Shown here in pieces: positions 61,004 to 64,000 of a stretch of DNA of 64,000 bases. Positions within the stretch are counted from its first letter, which is position 1; every line of letters starts with the position of its first letter. The position numbers were made by a program, and so were the translations under genes. Where the stretch lies: NCBI RefSeq assembly GCF_018991925.1, contig NW_024735145.1:648035-712034 (forward strand), read 5' to 3'. The DNA is from Homarus americanus. Its lineage: Eukaryota; Arthropoda; Malacostraca; Decapoda; Nephropidae. The notes under the pieces were generated by a model that had not been told where the DNA came from, made no database searches, and saw nothing but the letters and a program-made list of their open reading frames with translations.

Positions 61004-62877
61004 ACAGTCTTCCAAACACATGTTCTTATAAACATCACTGTCCAGATTCATGAGCCTATTGTCTGTGTAAATCCTTTTTGTTCTTTAGGTACAATAGGAT
61101 CTTAAACCTATTCTGTGAACAGTATACATGATGAGAATCATATTGTTGGAATGGAATCCCGTAATGTGGGTTTTGATACATTTCCAATTTCTTTCAAGTA
61201 GTATTGTTTAATAAGTGAGGTGTATGTTCTTGTACTTGATTTATTTGTGGCGTCTTTTGCGGGTTGTTGTTTATCAACTCTCAAGTTATCTGCCGGCCTG
61301 TTGTCAGGTTCATAGAGTAATTTGTGTAATGAAACCATTTGAAAATAAAACCAGTTATACAAGCGAACACTAACTTTATTCATTATAATTCAGCTCACAA
61401 CATTAATTTATGCATAAATCAATTCATAAATTATTAAACTACACACATATAGGTACAGTAATTATTATCTGAGTACAGCCACTGACTTCTTACTTAATTT
61501 CCACCCGAATTTTTACTTACCACCTGACATTTAACGCCTAGTCGCACTAAAAATTTCAAATTACGATTTCGAAACCTCGGGACAAAGTAGTGATTGGCGC
61601 TTGTACTGACAAATTTTTCGTTTGTAATTCCATTTAAATGGCTGGCATGCTTAAAAGTGAGAGTTTTCTGGTGCTGAGAACAAAAAGAGAGACCCATTTA
61701 GGATTTTTCTATGCATTGCATTTTTTCTACTTGACTAATTTCTACTTAAGATCTGAATTGGGTCCTTAATCCCGTCAGAAGTCGGGAGAGACTGTATTCC
61801 ATGTTGGCTAATTATTGAAGAATGCAACATATACTGTACAGTAGTGGGATTACCAGTAGCTTTTTAATATGATTACACAGCCACATTTTCTTGGACCTTT
61901 CAACACACAAGCCTAGGTTGAATTAAATATTTCAAACACCATAATTACCACCATCATTGATGAATAATATTTCACTCTTCCACTGGATGAAGGTGGAGAA
62001 GAAAGATGTTTGTTTGTGCGAATATTGCAAATGTGTTCTTAATGGTTTTCAACTCAATTTAAAGGATTCCATCAACTGTAATGTCGTAATCTGTCCATTC
62101 TTCAGCCCGATAGTTGAAGTTGTTACATTAATTTTTTTTTACTTTTAGAAGTAATTTTGGAATTGATTTGGTGCTGTAGGACTGTGAATGCTCTCTGTTA
62201 CTAACTGGTCTAAACATTCATCAAAAAATAATTGACACAGAAGTCATAAATTTTTACAAGACTTAGTTTCTGGCATTGAGGAATGTATAGCTGTCACACC
62301 TTCCTCCTCTTGTATAGGCTGACCATGGCTGCCCATGAAATCTGTTCTTCATTGTTGCCTTATGGCAGTACTATACTGCCTAACCCAGAAAACTGAACAC
62401 CTGCTGATGCTTGTTGGTGAACGCTTGAAGTAACTTGATTTATGTTATCTTTGTAACAGTGCATGGGCTTTTACTCATCTTTTCATGCCCTGCTCAGCCA
62501 TATTGGCAATTTATGATCATAGATAGAGAAAAAATATATAGTATAGTCTGGTTTCACGCTGTTAATTTAACCTGGTGGAGGTCCGCCAGATAGTTTTAAA
62601 CGCTGTGGAATATAATACTCAGAACATATGGGATTAATTGAAATAGAGATCACGACCACAATTAGACAATTTCTTTTACATCACGACACAATACTGTACA
62701 TTGTAGTAAAAAATATTATAATTTTCTGTACAAAAGTACCGCTTTTATTTTAAACTCTAGTCAAATAACCCACAGTGGTTATTAAGCTGATAATAAATAA
62801 CCCTGCCTATAAATATAATAGTTTTACAGTGCAGTGTTGTGTATTATACAGCACGAGCATATTTATCTTATTTCCAG

Positions 62878-63021
62878 GAAGTTTCAAGGACCAACAACAC
62901 ATCTCGGTATGACAAGCTAAGACTGACTATGGCTAAACTGATGAAACACTCCTGATTCGGTGGGACAGGCTCATTTGTGATGTCATCAACAGCAACTGAT
63001 GAAACACCCTGACCTGTGGAG
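62878..63021 (+). CDS. Candidate second exon (144 nt) with in-frame stops
   Basis: It is flanked by acceptor atttccag and donor gtgagaga. Its length is a multiple of three and it is in phase with the exon at 58701. The frame reads EVSRTNNTSRYDKLRLTMA and a few more residues, then TGA, and a second TGA lies further on. Joined to MAAWTE it gives a 31-residue peptide. It may be a microprotein, an alternative poison exon, or a 5' non-coding exon. Confidence 0.35.
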
Positions 63022-63096
63022 GTGAGAGACTTATACAGGCATTCTGTTACTTAACATCATGTTGTCTAATGCTTTGTGTTCATGTACTGTACAGTA

Positions 63097-63455
63097 CAGT
63101 GGGGTATGCTAAACTAACGGATCCTACTACTAATATTCCTATAATCTAACGGTTTTACCTATAAAATTGAGAATGCTATAACGAATCTAAACTCCTACAA
63201 ATCTAACATTATTTAATTTTTTTTTTTCCTTAATTTATTGTTTTTTATTACAAATATTAATGATATTCTTTTATTTCAGGGTTTAGATGCATATTTATGC
63301 ACTTTTGTTTACAATTTACAATTTTATATTATATTTTTTCAGTGTTAAGTGGTTGTATTTGGGGTTTGGAACGGATTAATCCTATAATCTAATCTAATGC
63401 TATGTAATTAAACAAGGTTCTAGGAACCAATTAGATTCAAGAGCATACCCCACTG
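63097..63455. mobile_element. pogo/Tc1-type MITE, 359 bp
   Basis: The 14-bp terminal inverted repeats CAGTGGGGTATGCT (63097-63110) and AGCATACCCCACTG (63442-63455) match perfectly and are flanked by TA on both sides (63095-63096 and 63456-63457). CAGT...ACTG ends with TA duplication are typical of pogo/Tigger-derived elements. No coding capacity. Confidence 0.85.
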
Positions 63456-64000
63456 TACTGTAGTATTTAAAACATAAATTACGAAGCAGTTCAGAAATTA
63501 TGTAAATCCTCTTTATATGCTCTTTTCTCAAGAATATCGGCTAACTTTATAATTTAAGCATTTTATCGTCAATTTTCCAGAAAAGCAGAAAAACATCCAG
63601 TAACAGTATTCTTAATCAAAAATTAAGGACCCTTTATCTGTGTTTGAGTACATGAGGGCATGGCATAGATTTTGCTTAAATTTCATACAAAGATGCCCTT
63701 TATATGCTGTTTAAGAATCTAGATTAAAAATACACAATAGTGTATTCCTCTCTCTGAAAGTGTGTGTTTATATGCACTTGTGTTTGTTTTCTAAAAGTGT
63801 GTGTGTTTTGTATAAATATTTGAATGTGTTTCTTTTAGTGTAAAAGTGTTAGTAAGTAGTATACAAGCAGTTGTGTAACATCAGGTATGCAAAAACAAAT
63901 GTCAAGATTAGTTATTGCTTAAACTTGACTCAAAATTAACTTAATGGCCACCCACTAGAGGTGGTCATTGAATTGAAGTGAAACAGTTTATTAGCCAGAA
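63456..64000. other. AT-rich flank
   Basis: No gene or repeat is recognised apart from TG-rich stretches at 63760-63800 and a short hairpin (ggccacccactagaggtggtc) at about 63944. Confidence 0.5.

Larger units (their letters stand above)
58719..62877. other. Putative first intron of the unidentified gene
   Basis: AT-rich. It contains the foldback TIR element at 59255-60105, TTAGG-like motifs (59780-59950, 60357), the pogo-like remnant at 60601-60900 and paired hairpins at 60945-61003. No further coding sequence is recognised. Confidence 0.4.

Overview
The window is eukaryotic nuclear DNA from an arthropod, most likely a decapod crustacean. Genes are split by GT-AG introns. Microsatellites and minisatellites are extremely dense. 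Short TTAGG/CCTAA tracts, the arthropod telomere motif, are scattered through it. Several short interspersed elements carry the tRNA-type RNA polymerase III B box. The species placement is inference; no rRNA or mitochondrial marker is present.

Layout. (1) 1 to about 9.7 kb, + strand: the 3' half of a mask/ANKHD1/ANKRD17 gene (multiple ankyrin repeats, single KH domain). It has six coding exons and a candidate seventh. (2) 9.7-26.3 kb: no convincing gene; a GC-rich island at 10.2-10.7 kb, foldback repeats and simple repeats. (3) 26.4-41.7 kb, + strand: a complete 22-exon gene for a secreted ADAMTS-type zinc metalloprotease of 1295 residues. Its splice phases are consistent from start codon to stop codon. 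(4) 44.0-46.6 kb, - strand: a three-exon gene for a predicted secreted His/Pro-rich protein of about 294 residues, not assigned to a family. (5) 46.7-58.6 kb: repeat-rich DNA with a 5'-truncated poly(A) retroelement inserted in an ACT microsatellite, two decayed LINE tails, a tRNA-like SINE head and several minisatellites. (6) 58.7-64 kb: a candidate first coding exon and a downstream symmetric exon of an unidentified + strand gene. Inside or beside its introns lie a foldback TIR element, a pogo/Tigger-like transposase remnant and a TA-flanked pogo-type MITE.

The genes do not form a functional cluster. Mask is an intracellular scaffold linked to Hippo/Yorkie and receptor tyrosine kinase signalling. 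The ADAMTS and His/Pro-rich proteins are predicted to be extracellular. I found no operon-like or immune-type system. The most unusual features are structural: tandem copies of an exon-intron boundary inside the ADAMTS gene, a 25-bp minisatellite open in all three forward frames, a foldback repeat family linked to TTAGG tracts, and a retroelement that sits exactly in a trinucleotide repeat.
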